The position numbers were made by a program, and so were the translations under genes. The notes beneath the pieces were generated by a model, which saw only the letters and a list, made by a program, of their open reading frames with translations, did no database searches and was not told the DNA's origin. From the NCBI RefSeq assembly GCF_041549525.1, contig NZ_CP157456.1, positions 62,001 to 126,000 on the forward strand: 64,000 nt of DNA, given 5' to 3'. Below, in pieces: positions 8,311 to 16,564 of the stretch (its first letter is position 1; each line of letters starts with the position of its first letter). Source of the DNA: Paenarthrobacter aurescens. Lineage in GTDB: Bacteria; Actinomycetota; Actinomycetes; Actinomycetales; Micrococcaceae.

Positions 8311-8652
8311 ATGGGCCTCATCAGCTCTCTGAAAAAAGCCTTCAGCAAGCCCTACACAACGCTCTCAGTCGCTGAGGCCAAGGACCTCCTGTCCTCAGGC
8401 GCCGTCCTGATCGATGTCCGCTCCGCCCAAGAATGGCGCTCCGGACGGGCATCCCAGGCCAAGCACATCCCCCTGGACCGACTGCAAACCAGCCCCGCCG
8501 GAATCAACAACAACAAACCTGTCATCGCCGTCTGCGCCTCCGGAGTCCGCTCCGCCTCGGCCGCCCGGCTCCTCGCCTCGCAGGGGTACCAGGCCTACTC
8601 CCTGCGCGGCGGCATGAGCGCCTGGCGGGCAGCCGGCGAGCCCGTCCGCTAA
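8311..8652 (+). CDS. Rhodanese-like sulfurtransferase, single domain
   Basis: The 113-aa product starts at ATG 8311 after AAGGAGAACACC. The domain spans residues 15-111 with LIDVRSAQEW and the active-site loop CASGVR (Cys75). A short basic N-terminal helix (MGLISSLKKAFSK) could associate with membrane or a partner. Cytosolic sulfane-sulfur carrier, fourth gene of the regulon counting the repressor. Confidence 0.87.
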   Translation: MGLISSLKKAFSKPYTTLSVAEAKDLLSSGAVLIDVRSAQEWRSGRASQAKHIPLDRLQTSPAGINNNKPVIAVCASGVRSASAARLLASQGYQAYSLRGGMSAWRAAGEPVR

Positions 8653-8685
8653 CACCAGCACACAATCTTTCGAAGGAGAAACATC

Positions 8686-8981
8686 ATGGCTGAAATCACC
8701 ATCACCGAACCGACCAGCGACGCTCCAGCGCCCGCATCCTTGATGTCCGCGAGGACGTCGAAGTCGCCGAAGGCATGATCCCCGGCGCCCTGCACATCCC
8801 CATGGGCCAGCTGCAGGCACGCCTGTCCGAACTGGACCCGGCAGTGCCCGTCATCGCGGTCTGCCGCAGCGGCAACCGCTCAACCCGCGTCGCCGACGCC
8901 CTCAACGGAGCCGGCTTCACCGCCGACACCATGGCCGGCGGCATGACCGCCTGGACCCGCGCCGGCCTCCCCACCACCTGA
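8686..8981 (+). pseudogene. Rhodanese gene with a one-base frameshift
   Basis: ATG 8686 with a strong GAAGGAG site begins MAEITITEPTSDAP and stops at 8776-8778. The rhodanese core continues in the preceding frame: ILDVREDVEVAEGMIPG from about 8729, then active-site CRSGNR and the terminal MAGGMTAWTRAGLP, ending at 8981. The two parts join if one base is restored between about 8712 and 8730. Either the gene is broken, or this is an assembly error. A shorter product from ATG 8775 would lack the first strands of the fold. No slippery heptamer is evident at the junction. Confidence 0.8.
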
Positions 8982-9045
8982 CCCCTCCGGTCCCCGCCAC
9001 CCCAGACGCCTTCCACCTACAACGCCCGAAAGGATACGAAAGACG

Positions 9046-9408
9046 ATGGCAACCATCGACATCACCGAAAAGAGCTTCGCCCAGACCCTGGAGAGCAGCG
9101 AGATCGTCTTCGTTGACTTCTGGGCAGCATGGTGCGGCCCCTGCCGCCAGTTCGCCCCCACCTACGGCGCCGCGGCAGAACGGCACCCGGACATCACCTT
9201 CGCCAAAGTAGACACCGAAGCCGAACAGACCCTCGCCGCAGCAGCGAACATCACTTCCATCCCCACCCTGATGGCCTTTAAGGACAAAACCCTGGTCTTC
9301 TCCCAGCCCGGAGCCCTCAACGCCACCGGCCTCGAAGAAGTCATCCGGGCCGTCAAGAACCTGGACATGGATGAACTCCGCGCCCAAGCCGGACCCCAGA
9401 ACGCCTGA
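9046..9408 (+). CDS. trxA: Thioredoxin
   Basis: A 120-aa thioredoxin fold with the canonical redox motif WCGPC at residues 29-33, the cis-proline loop SIPTLMAF near 75-82 and the C-terminal helix. It probably reduces persulfidated rhodaneses or CstR-family cysteines in the cytosol, releasing sulfide. GAAAGGATACGAAAGACG precedes the ATG. The next rhodanese overlaps its 3' end by 38 bases. Confidence 0.93.
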   Translation: MATIDITEKSFAQTLESSEIVFVDFWAAWCGPCRQFAPTYGAAAERHPDITFAKVDTEAEQTLAAAANITSIPTLMAFKDKTLVFSQPGALNATGLEEVIRAVKNLDMDELRAQAGPQNA

Positions 9409-9823
9409 TGCGGTGCCAGAGGGCCAGACGTACCGCACGGTAACGGCAGACGAACTCGCCACGATGTGGCCGCGCGCCACCCTGGTGGACGTGCGGACCC
9501 GGGAAGAGCATGCCACCGCACACGTACCCGGGAGCCTGAACATCCCCCTGGACGAATTGCCCTTCCGGCTCGCCGACCTGCCCAACAACACGATCCATGT
9601 GCTGTGCGGGTCAGGAAAACGCAGCAGCCAGGCCGCACGGATCCTGACCGACCGCGGATACCAGACCGTCAACGTCGCCGGCGGGATCACCGAGTGGTAT
9701 CGGGCAGGCCACCCCGTCACCTATCAACCCATTCCGGAAAACCCGTCACGGCAACAACCTAGCCACACCCCCGCACGCCAGCGCAGGCTCCTGCACAAGC
9801 TGTTTCACAGAAAAACGACCTAG
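9371..9823 (+). CDS. Rhodanese-like sulfurtransferase with basic C-terminal tail
   Basis: The 150-aa product contains a rhodanese domain at about residues 22-120 (LVDVRTREEH, active-site Cys79 in CGSGKRS). The C-terminal 25 residues are basic and probably unstructured (RQRRLLHKLFHRKTT). The start is uncertain: ATG 9371 overlaps trxA by 38 bases and lacks a clear ribosome site; GTG 9413 just after the trxA stop would keep the whole domain. Coupling to trxA is likely in either case. Confidence 0.8.
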   Translation: MNSAPKPDPRTPDAVPEGQTYRTVTADELATMWPRATLVDVRTREEHATAHVPGSLNIPLDELPFRLADLPNNTIHVLCGSGKRSSQAARILTDRGYQTVNVAGGITEWYRAGHPVTYQPIPENPSRQQPSHTPARQRRLLHKLFHRKTT

Positions 9824-9835
9824 GTCACAACCTGG

Positions 9836-9864
9836 TTGCGAAATACCCCCAGGGGTATTTAAGC
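9836..9864 (+). promoter_or_regulatory. Candidate promoter of the CstB-like gene
   Basis: TTGCGA (9836-9841) and TTAAGC (9859-9864), 17 bases apart, bracket the palindrome 9841-9860. The -10 is weak, but the geometry repeats that of the promoter at 6694. Confidence 0.45.
9841..9860. promoter_or_regulatory. CstR-type operator 3
   Basis: AAATACCCCCAGGGGTATTT is a 20-base near-perfect palindrome, the best match in the window to the CsoR/CstR consensus, 54 bases before the ATG of the CstB-like gene. Confidence 0.75.
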
Positions 9865-9913
9865 TGGATTCAGAACACACCCCAAACCCCTTTCAACCAA
9901 AGGAGATCACCAG

Positions 9914-11326
9914 ATGCTTATCGAGCGCATTTACGATGAAGACCTCGCCCAGGCCAGCTACCTGATCGGCTGCCAGGCCAACGGCACCGCCGTTGTGGTC
10001 GACGGCCGCCGCGACATCGCCGTCTACCAGGAACTCGCTGAGAAGAACGGCATGAAGATCATCGCCGTTACCGAAACCCACATCCACGCCGACTACCTCT
10101 CCGGCACCCGCGAACTCGCCGCCGCCACCGGCGCGAAGATCTACGTCTCCGGCGAAGGCGGACCTGACTGGCAGTACGGATTCGACGGCGAACGCCTCTA
10201 CGACGGCGACAAGATCACTATCGGCAACATCAGCATCCAGGCCGTGCACACCCCGGGCCACACACCCGAGCACCTTTCCTTCCTGGTCACCGACGGTGCC
10301 TTCAGCGACCAGCCCGGCTACCTGCTCTCCGGTGATTTCGTCTTCTCCGGCGACCTGGGACGTCCCGACCTGCTGGACGAGGCAGCCGGCGGGATCGACA
10401 CCCGCTTCGAAGGCGCAAAGCAGCTCTTCGCCAGCCTGCGGGACAAATTCCTGACCCTGCCGGACTACGTCCAGGTCCACCCCGCACACGGCGCCGGAAG
10501 TGCCTGCGGCAAAGCACTCGGCGCCATCCCCTCCTCCACCGTGGGTTACGAGCGGCTCTACTCCTGGTGGGGCCCCTACCTCGCAGCCAACGACGAGCAG
10601 GGCTTCATCGACGAGCTCCTCGACGGCCAGCCCGACGCGCACGCCTACTTCGGCCGGATGAAGCGCGAAAACCGTGAAGGCCCCGTCGTCATGGGAGAAC
10701 GCGCACCGCTCGAGGAACTGGACACCGCAGACGTCGCAAAGGACCTGGCGGAGGACAAAGTCACGTTCATCGACACCCGCCCCAACAGCGAAGTCCACGA
10801 AGGCACGGTAGCCCGATCCCTGAACGTACCCGCCGGGAAGTCCGTGGCCAGTTACGGTGCATGGGTAGTAAACCCCGAGACCGACAAGAACCCTCTGGTA
10901 CTGCTCGCAGCAGACCAGGAAGAGGCTAAGGACATGTGGGACCACCTGGTCCGGGTCGGCATCGACAACGTTGCCGGCTACGTCACCAGCATCGAAGGAC
11001 TTCCCATGTCCACGCCGAAGCTGGTCCAGCCAGAAGAGCTGCAGGGTTCTGACGTCGCCTTGGTCGTGGACGTCCGCAACCGCAGCGAACACACCGCCGG
11101 GAACATCCCCGGCTCGTACCAGCTCAGTGGCGGCCGGATCATGTGGCACCTGGACAAGCTCCCCACGGACGGAACCATCGTGACCTACTGCCAGTCAGGC
11201 GTCCGGAACTCCGTCGCAGCCAGCGCCCTGCGCCGGGCCGGATACGACGTCGTCGAACTCGACGGCAGCTACGCAGCTTGGGACGCTTTCCAGCAGACCC
11301 GACAGAACGCCGTATCAGCAAAGTAG
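9914..11326 (+). CDS. cstB: CstB-like persulfide dioxygenase with two rhodanese domains
   Basis: The 470-aa product has a metallo-beta-lactamase domain at residues 1-245 with the iron-site residues of persulfide dioxygenases (His56, His58, Asp60 in THIHAD; His112 or His116; Asp147 in SGDLGRPD; HPAHGAGSACGK at 189-200). A degenerate rhodanese follows (residues 265-358) whose active-site cysteine position reads LLAADQEEA, and then an intact one (365-462) with Cys426 in CQSGVR. CstB oxidises low-molecular-weight persulfide at the non-haem iron and uses the rhodanese to make thiosulfate. AAAGGAGATCACC precedes the ATG. Operator 9841-9860 puts it under the CstR-like repressor. Confidence 0.9.
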   Translation: MLIERIYDEDLAQASYLIGCQANGTAVVVDGRRDIAVYQELAEKNGMKIIAVTETHIHADYLSGTRELAAATGAKIYVSGEGGPDWQYGFDGERLYDGDKITIGNISIQAVHTPGHTPEHLSFLVTDGAFSDQPGYLLSGDFVFSGDLGRPDLLDEAAGGIDTRFEGAKQLFASLRDKFLTLPDYVQVHPAHGAGSACGKALGAIPSSTVGYERLYSWWGPYLAANDEQGFIDELLDGQPDAHAYFGRMKRENREGPVVMGERAPLEELDTADVAKDLAEDKVTFIDTRPNSEVHEGTVARSLNVPAGKSVASYGAWVVNPETDKNPLVLLAADQEEAKDMWDHLVRVGIDNVAGYVTSIEGLPMSTPKLVQPEELQGSDVALVVDVRNRSEHTAGNIPGSYQLSGGRIMWHLDKLPTDGTIVTYCQSGVRNSVAASALRRAGYDVVELDGSYAAWDAFQQTRQNAVSAK

Positions 11327-11337
11327 CCCTTAAGACC

Positions 11338-11399
11338 GCCCGGGCAGGACCCCCGTCCTGCCCGGGCCCGCCCGGACGCGTTCCCCCACGCGTCCGGGC
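11338..11399 (+). terminator. Tandem GC hairpins after the CstB-like gene
   Basis: A 13-bp perfect stem (11338-11350 with 11355-11367, loop CCCC) is followed by an 11-bp stem (11370-11380 with 11389-11399, loop of 8). Neither has a long T tract. They separate the persulfide regulon from the MFS gene. Confidence 0.75.
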
Positions 11400-11436
11400 A
11401 CCTTTATGTTCCCGGCACGAAAGCGAGTACTCAGGA

Positions 11437-12723
11437 ATGGCCAGAACAAAGGCGGAAAGCGTGCTGCACTCCACCCGCGCCGCACTGGGCCTGCGACAGA
11501 ACCTGGCACAGTTCATGCTGCTGGTGGCAGTGAACGCCCTGGTGGGTGGAACGCTGGGCCAAGAGCGCACCGTGCTGCCCCTGCTCGCTTCCCAGACCTT
11601 CCACCTGGACCTTTACACAAGCGCCCTGACCTACATCCTCGCGTTCGGTCTGTCCAAGGCCGCGATGAACTACTTCGCGGGCACACTCTCTGACCGGTAC
11701 GGCCGCAAACCCGTCCTCATCACGGGATGGCTGGTAGCGATTCCCGTCCCGCTTATGCTCATCTATGGCCCGTCATGGGAACGGATCGTTGCCGCAAACG
11801 TGTTACTCGGCATCAGCCAAGGCCTGACTTGGTCCACCGCCGTCATCATGAAAATGGACCTGACGGGCCCGAAACAGCGCGGCCTGGCCATGGGCCTGAA
11901 CGAAGCAGCGGGCTACCTCGGAGTCGCCGTCACTGCCCTCGCAACCGGGTACATTGCCTCCGCTTACGGCCTCCGGCCTGGCCCGTTCCTCCTCGGTGCG
12001 GCCTACATCGCCCTCGGGTTAGGCCTATCCGTCCTGACCATTCGCGAGACCCATCACCATGCCAAAACAGAAGCCTTTCAGCACGTCAGTGCACACAGGA
12101 AGGCCGACGCCTGCCTCACCACAGGACAGGTTTTCACCCTCACCAGCTTCAAAGACCGCTCACTCTCCGCAGCCAGCCAGGCAGGACTGGTGAACAACCT
12201 CAACGACGGCCTCGCTTGGGGCCTCTTTCCAGTCCTCTTCGTCACCTCAGGGCTAAACGTGAACCAGGTAGGGATCCTGGCCGCCGTTTACCCCGCGGTC
12301 TGGGGCGCCGGGCAGCTCTTCACCGGTGCCGCCTCAGACCGGTGGGGCCGCAAATGGTTCATCGTGGCCGGAATGATCGTCCAAGCCGCGGGACTCGCCA
12401 TAGTCGCCGCCTCCCACAGCTTCGGGGCCTGGCTCATCGCCGCTGTCCTCCTCGGACTCGGAACGGCCATGGTCTACCCCGCTCTCCTGGCCGCCGTCGG
12501 GGACGTTGCCCATCCCACTTGGCGTGCACGCTCCGTTGGGGTCTACCGGCTCTGGCGTGACGGCGGATTCGCCGTAGGGGCACTCCTGTCAGGTCTTCTC
12601 GCAGATCTTTATGGGATCCCCGCAGCCATCGCGACCGTCGCTGCACTCACAGCAGCCTCCGGTCTGGTGGTTGCCGTTCGAATGCGCGGCAGCGACCATC
12701 CCGCACGGCAGAAACTGGTCTAG
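11437..12723 (+). CDS. MFS transporter, 428 aa
   Basis: Twelve hydrophobic segments and the major-facilitator loop motif between helices 2 and 3 (GTLSDRYGRKPV near residue 78, echoed by GAASDRWGRKWF in the second half) identify an MFS permease. Substrate is unknown. ATG 11437 is the first start after the hairpins and gives MARTKAES; the longer frame from 11143 is antisense-like reading of the preceding gene. It may belong functionally with the sulfur genes because it follows directly in the same direction, but the terminator hairpins argue for separate transcription. Confidence 0.83.
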   Translation: MARTKAESVLHSTRAALGLRQNLAQFMLLVAVNALVGGTLGQERTVLPLLASQTFHLDLYTSALTYILAFGLSKAAMNYFAGTLSDRYGRKPVLITGWLVAIPVPLMLIYGPSWERIVAANVLLGISQGLTWSTAVIMKMDLTGPKQRGLAMGLNEAAGYLGVAVTALATGYIASAYGLRPGPFLLGAAYIALGLGLSVLTIRETHHHAKTEAFQHVSAHRKADACLTTGQVFTLTSFKDRSLSAASQAGLVNNLNDGLAWGLFPVLFVTSGLNVNQVGILAAVYPAVWGAGQLFTGAASDRWGRKWFIVAGMIVQAAGLAIVAASHSFGAWLIAAVLLGLGTAMVYPALLAAVGDVAHPTWRARSVGVYRLWRDGGFAVGALLSGLLADLYGIPAAIATVAALTAASGLVVAVRMRGSDHPARQKLV

Positions 12724-12944
12724 CACGACGCGGCAATCCGCACGGCTGAGCCCAATGCAAAACTGACGGGACGGCACCCACTCCCGACTGCTGAAGTTGT
12801 CGACTCTTAGTGAATATCGGGGACGTTTTCTGTAGCGACTTTGGAAGGACCGGCCCGAGCCGGATCTACGTTCGCCCGCTGGATCATTGACGACGCGTCT
12901 TCATGGCTTTGAACTGGGCAAATACTTGGTGATCATCTGAACTA

Positions 12945-13150
12945 CCGGATAATCCCGCTGAAGGCTATTACGAATGGCAGAAGACCGAGGATGGCAAGAA
13001 GATCCCGAACTATCTGTTCTCCGAAAAGGAACCGTTGCTCGGCTTTGCCGGCCTGTACGAGTTCTGGCCTGATCCGGAGCTGCCCGAGGACGACCCTGAG
13101 CGGTGGTTGCTGACCTGCACGGTGCTGACCACAACGACACAGGACGCTGG
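12945..13150 (+). pseudogene. Remnant of an SRAP-domain (YedK/HMCES) gene
   Basis: The frame from about 12945 reads PAEGYYEWQKTEDGKKIP, then LLGFAGLYEFW, then RWLLTCTVLTTTTQDA, which is the central part of the SRAP abasic-site-crosslinking fold, including the conserved PA(E)GYYEW block. The N-terminus with the catalytic Cys2 (MCGRY) and the C-terminal half are absent, and similarity ends near 13150 although the frame stays open to 13232. The piece cannot be functional. Confidence 0.8.
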
Positions 13151-13278
13151 GGGCACGTCCTTGCGGTCCCATAGGAATCTAATAAAGGCTCTCAAAACCA
13201 TGTCACGATTCGCCCGGTGGCATCACTTATAGGTAGTGGCAGGCTGCCGGGTGCATTTCGGATGCGGAACCGCAGCCA

Positions 13279-13466
13279 CGGCTGACGGGAAGACGAGACC
13301 CTTTCGTCAGCCGGTCACTGCGCATTGGCAAGGCCCCATTTAGTTGGCTGGCCGGCCGTGCGTTTGTCCGCTTGCTCAGCGGACAGTGTGGCCGGCTCCG
13401 ACCTAGACCCCCTGGGCCGGCCACACGCCTACCTGAGCCGCTCTCATCTGACGGATTCATCAGATG
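13279..13466. other. Cluster of hairpins, possible structured RNA
   Basis: Within 190 bases are a 9-bp stem (13279-13287/13305-13313), a 7-bp stem (13365-13371/13379-13385), an immediately adjacent 11-bp stem (13386-13396/13416-13426, loop containing CCCCC) and a 7-bp stem (13445-13451/13460-13466). No known RNA family could be named. Confidence 0.4.
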
Positions 13467-13545
13467 CGCTCCCTGTTCCGCGCCATGAATCGTCCCTGAA
13501 CTCCACATAGTAAACGCGAGAGTTGTTGCGTTTGGGGGATGATTC

Positions 13546-13734
13546 ATGAAGCAAGAGGAGTGCCGGAACACCCACTGCCTGGAGGGGTGGATCTGGAAAC
13601 AAATGGGTGAGTTCCCAGATGGGCCTTGCCCGGATTGCTCAGCCGTGGATGAACCCTCCATTCAGAACCCCTCGCCGAAGCAGGTCAAAGCATCCCGGCT
13701 CCGGAGCTTTCTGCAGCAGTTTCTCCATGATTAG
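13546..13734 (+). CDS. Small Cys-containing hypothetical protein, 62 aa
   Basis: ATG 13546 follows GGGGGATGATTC. The protein has a CRNTHC pair (residues 6 and 11) and a CPDC pair (28 and 31), the spacing of a small zinc-binding fold, then a basic tail (KASRLRSFLQQFLHD). Family unknown. Tryptophan-rich WIWKQMG between the Cys pairs is unusual. It follows the hairpin cluster by 80 bases. Confidence 0.6.
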   Translation: MKQEECRNTHCLEGWIWKQMGEFPDGPCPDCSAVDEPSIQNPSPKQVKASRLRSFLQQFLHD

Positions 13735-13865
13735 CCCGGGATCTTCCCGCTGGAGAGAACTACGGTAAGGGTCTTAACTTCGGTGCGGACCTGCGCTATC
13801 TTAATCCAACCTGCGTCGGGCTGGCTGGGGAGCGCACGCCACGTCAAACGAAGCGAGGTAAAGCA

Positions 13866-14165
13866 ATGCGCATCAAAATTCTCTCCGCTGCACTGTGTGT
13901 TGGTGCCCTGACGGCGTTATCCGCCACTCCGGCATTCGCAGCCGGCCAGGTGGAAAGGGGCCCCGAAAACTCCAACTCCATCTGCTCATACTCTGGCCTG
14001 AACGATGAACCGAATGCTGCCTACCCTGAGGGTGGAAGAGTGCAGTCCTACGGACAAGGCGTCAGGCAGGGGCTCAAGGATGAGCTGGCCGCGCGTGGCG
14101 AATCGCCCAGCCTTCTCTGCAACGCCAACAGGCTCCCCTGGCAGGACGTGACGGGCAGTCATTGA
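13866..14165 (+). CDS. Small secreted hypothetical protein, 99 aa
   Basis: GAAGCGAGGTAAAGC precedes ATG 13866. Residues 1-25 form a Sec signal peptide ending ATPAFA; the mature part of about 74 residues contains two cysteines (SICSYSG and LLCNAN), likely a disulfide outside the cell. It resembles the many short exported proteins of Arthrobacter whose role is unknown. Confidence 0.75.
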   Translation: MRIKILSAALCVGALTALSATPAFAAGQVERGPENSNSICSYSGLNDEPNAAYPEGGRVQSYGQGVRQGLKDELAARGESPSLLCNANRLPWQDVTGSH

Positions 14166-14181
14166 CGTTTGGTTCATGCAA

Positions 14182-14221
14182 ATGGCTGCCTCTTCAGGGC
14201 ATCACCGCGGGAGGCAGCCAT
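14182..14221. terminator. Bidirectional terminator
   Basis: ATGGCTGCCTC (14182-14192) pairs perfectly with GAGGCAGCCAT (14211-14221), an 11-bp stem between convergent genes. Confidence 0.7.
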
Positions 14222-14237
14222 CTGGACCCGTTCCCGC

Positions 14238-15524
14238 TTAGGCGGCCGCCGGCGTCGTGGATGCTTTCCGGGCTATCAGCCAGGTTCCCGACGGCGACGC
14301 GAGGAAGACCGCACCCAGCATGGCCCAGCCCAGAGCACCGTGTTCGACGACGGTGGCGGTCACCACGAGCGGCGCGAGCATAGCTCCCAAGGCAGATCCC
14401 ATGCCGAACATCCCTTGGTAAGCGCCTGCTTGGAGAGGGTTGGCCAGTTCGAAGCTGAGCCCCCAGGCGCCCGCTTGGGACAGGATTTCGGCGAACGCAT
14501 GCAGGAGGGCCGCGCCGCACAGCAGGGCGATGGCGGCGATAACCGGCGCCCCTCCCGCCGATGAGTAGAGCACGCAGGCTACAGCCATGAGCGTGCCACT
14601 AGTCATCACGATCTTTCCCGCACGACGAGGATGGTCGGTGCCCCGGGAGAGCGGCACTTGCAGCAGGACCACACAAAGGGTGTTGATGACAAGGATGACG
14701 GATATGAGGACATCGGGGGCGCTGGTGTCCTGCGAAATCCACAACGGAACGCCCATCTCGGCGAGCCCGAACTGCATGCCGAAAATGCCGGATAGTACGG
14801 TCAGCAGTACGTAGCGACGGTCCCTGAAGGGGGAGATTCCGCGCTTCGGTGCAGGCTTGGCGGGATCGCGGCGGGGTGCGTCCACACGCTGGGGGAGGCG
14901 GCGCAAGTGCAGGGCGCTCAGGATGTAGACCACGCCTGCGCACACCATCATTGCCCGAAATGCCTCGGCAGTTCCGGCCAACAGCGCGAGTCCGGCGATC
15001 ATCCCTCCAACGGCAATGCCCAGGTTGGTGATGGTGCGGAGGACGGCCCGCGCATTCACGCGGCTGGGGCCGTCGAAGGCCCGGGCGATGATCGCCGAAC
15101 GCGTGGCGTTCGCTCCACGGTTCACTCCAACAGCGATGCAAGCGATCACGACGGCGGTGCTGAAGTTGCCGGCGAACGTATAGCTGGCGATCGCCAGACC
15201 TTCTATGGTGACCATTCCAACAAGGAGCCGGCGCGCGGAGAAATGGTCGGCGAGGCGACCACCGATATACGACGTGGCAACGCCCACCCCGCTGGACACC
15301 GTGAGGATCATGGCGATTTCGAAGGCCGTTAGACCCACGAAGCGGCTGAAGTACAGGACTGTCAGGGTGAGGAAGATGCCGCGGCCAAGTGTGGCTATGA
15401 GGATTGCAGAAGCGAGGATCTTGAGCATGGGATCGGAGAGCGCGCCGCGGAGGCTGTGCTTTTGGGCGGGAGCGGTGCTTGCGGGGGATTTGGTCACACA
15501 TGTAGTTCTGCCATCCCCTGCCAT
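14238..15524 (-). CDS. MFS transporter, 428 aa
   Basis: Twelve hydrophobic helices in two halves with the loop GGRLADHFSARRLL near residue 93, a variant of the MFS motif A. A cytoplasmic Pro/Arg-rich linker separates the halves (residues 225-245). The substrate is not evident; small drug or metabolite efflux is common in this group. It is divergent from the ArsR-like regulator with 29 bases between the starts, an arrangement that suggests the regulator controls it. ATG 15524 lacks a strong ribosome site; GTG at codon 10 is an alternative. Confidence 0.82.
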   Translation of the reverse strand: MAGDGRTTCVTKSPASTAPAQKHSLRGALSDPMLKILASAILIATLGRGIFLTLTVLYFSRFVGLTAFEIAMILTVSSGVGVATSYIGGRLADHFSARRLLVGMVTIEGLAIASYTFAGNFSTAVVIACIAVGVNRGANATRSAIIARAFDGPSRVNARAVLRTITNLGIAVGGMIAGLALLAGTAEAFRAMMVCAGVVYILSALHLRRLPQRVDAPRRDPAKPAPKRGISPFRDRRYVLLTVLSGIFGMQFGLAEMGVPLWISQDTSAPDVLISVILVINTLCVVLLQVPLSRGTDHPRRAGKIVMTSGTLMAVACVLYSSAGGAPVIAAIALLCGAALLHAFAEILSQAGAWGLSFELANPLQAGAYQGMFGMGSALGAMLAPLVVTATVVEHGALGWAMLGAVFLASPSGTWLIARKASTTPAAA

Positions 15525-15553
15525 CGCTTGGTATTGATGTAGCGTAGTGCTTC

Positions 15554-16516
15554 ATGTTGAGGTACGAGTTGTCAGAGGCGGATCTGGGCGGCGTGCGTTT
15601 TGGTATCTCGCCCCTCTGCGAACTGGGACTCTCATTGAGGGCTATCCGAGACCCCAGCCAGTATCCACTTCAACTGCCTTGGTTGCGCAGAACAGAAGAG
15701 GCCCGCGCGCGTTTGGACCTCGATGGATTGCTGGCTTTGGTAGATGACCGATTGTGGACGCCGGACTTCCTGAACCCGCGGCCAGCGTCCCCACTGACCC
15801 GGATCGATGACGAGTTTGCTGCATTGGAGCAGATACCCGCCGAGCAATTTCATGGGGACCTGATCCGGGTGCACGGCGCAGTACCCTCCATCTATTCCGG
15901 CCCCGTTGGGCCAGCGATCCGGCGCATGGTCCGTATCCTCCGGGAGTTTTGGGACTCCTGCTTCGAGCCGCATTGGCTGCGCATGCGCACCATCCTTGAA
16001 GCGGACATCGTCTACCGCGGCCGGCAGATCGCGCAGGGCGGGTTGTTTACCATGCTGAATGATTTGTCCGGCGCTGTGGAATTCGATGGCCACGTGATTT
16101 CCGTGAGGTTGAAGAACCCGGCATCCCGGACCGAGAAGACTGACGGACTGGGGTTGACCCTTGTTCCCACCATGTTCACCCGCAGGGCTTCAGCTCCCGT
16201 GAACCACGGCGACCCGCCGATGCTCATGTACCCGGCCCGGGGCCAAGGTGCCATGTGGGAGACGGAGCGAATCACCAATCCGGCCGCAATAGTTGCCGTA
16301 TTGGGCGAGGTCCGGACCAGCTTGCTCACGGCTCTGTCTGCCCCGGCCTCTTCCACAGAGCTGGGCCTTCGCTTTGGCGTTACAACGTCCGCCGTGAATC
16401 AGCATCTCAGGGTGCTCCGGGACGCCGGACTCGTCACCTCAACCCGATATGGCCGCAGCGTGCTCTACTTCAGGAGCGAACTGGGGGCAGCGTTGCTGTT
16501 GGGGCCTGTTGGGTAA
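15554..16516 (+). CDS. ArsR-like winged-helix regulator with N-terminal DUF5937-type domain
   Basis: The 320-aa protein carries a C-terminal winged helix (residues 245-310: LLTALSAPASSTELGLRFGVTTSAVNQHLRVLRDAGL, split as helix-turn-recognition helix) preceded by a long N-terminal domain found in actinobacterial ArsR/SmtB-type regulators (DUF5937). No metal-binding CxC is present in the recognition region, so the ligand is probably organic. Divergent from an MFS gene 29 bases away, whose promoter it very likely controls. Confidence 0.78.
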   Translation: MLRYELSEADLGGVRFGISPLCELGLSLRAIRDPSQYPLQLPWLRRTEEARARLDLDGLLALVDDRLWTPDFLNPRPASPLTRIDDEFAALEQIPAEQFHGDLIRVHGAVPSIYSGPVGPAIRRMVRILREFWDSCFEPHWLRMRTILEADIVYRGRQIAQGGLFTMLNDLSGAVEFDGHVISVRLKNPASRTEKTDGLGLTLVPTMFTRRASAPVNHGDPPMLMYPARGQGAMWETERITNPAAIVAVLGEVRTSLLTALSAPASSTELGLRFGVTTSAVNQHLRVLRDAGLVTSTRYGRSVLYFRSELGAALLLGPVG

Positions 16517-16529
16517 GCGCTGAGGCGGG

Positions 16530-16559
16530 CCGACGGCGGTGGTCGAGTGCCGCCGTCGG
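16530..16559. terminator. Bidirectional terminator
   Basis: CCGACGGCGG (16530-16539) pairs with CCGCCGTCGG (16550-16559) between convergent genes. Confidence 0.7.
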
Positions 16560-16564
16560 GCGCT

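Larger units (their letters stand above)
12724..13545. other. Gap of 0.8 kb with gene remnant and hairpin cluster
   Basis: Holds the SRAP remnant (12945-13150) and four hairpins (13279-13466), annotated separately. The first 200 bases show nothing recognisable. The stretch looks like decayed or recombined sequence. Confidence 0.5.

Noticed and set aside
8032..8652. 206-aa frame starting inside the TauE/SafE gene
   Set aside because: Only its end (from 8311) is the rhodanese gene, which has its own ribosome site.
8686..8778. Programmed -1 frameshifting in the rhodanese gene
   Set aside because: No slippery heptamer or downstream structure is evident; a simple indel is the more economical reading.
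13227..13661. 144-aa minus-strand frame
   Set aside because: Runs through the hairpin cluster; Ser/Pro/Arg-rich without family features.
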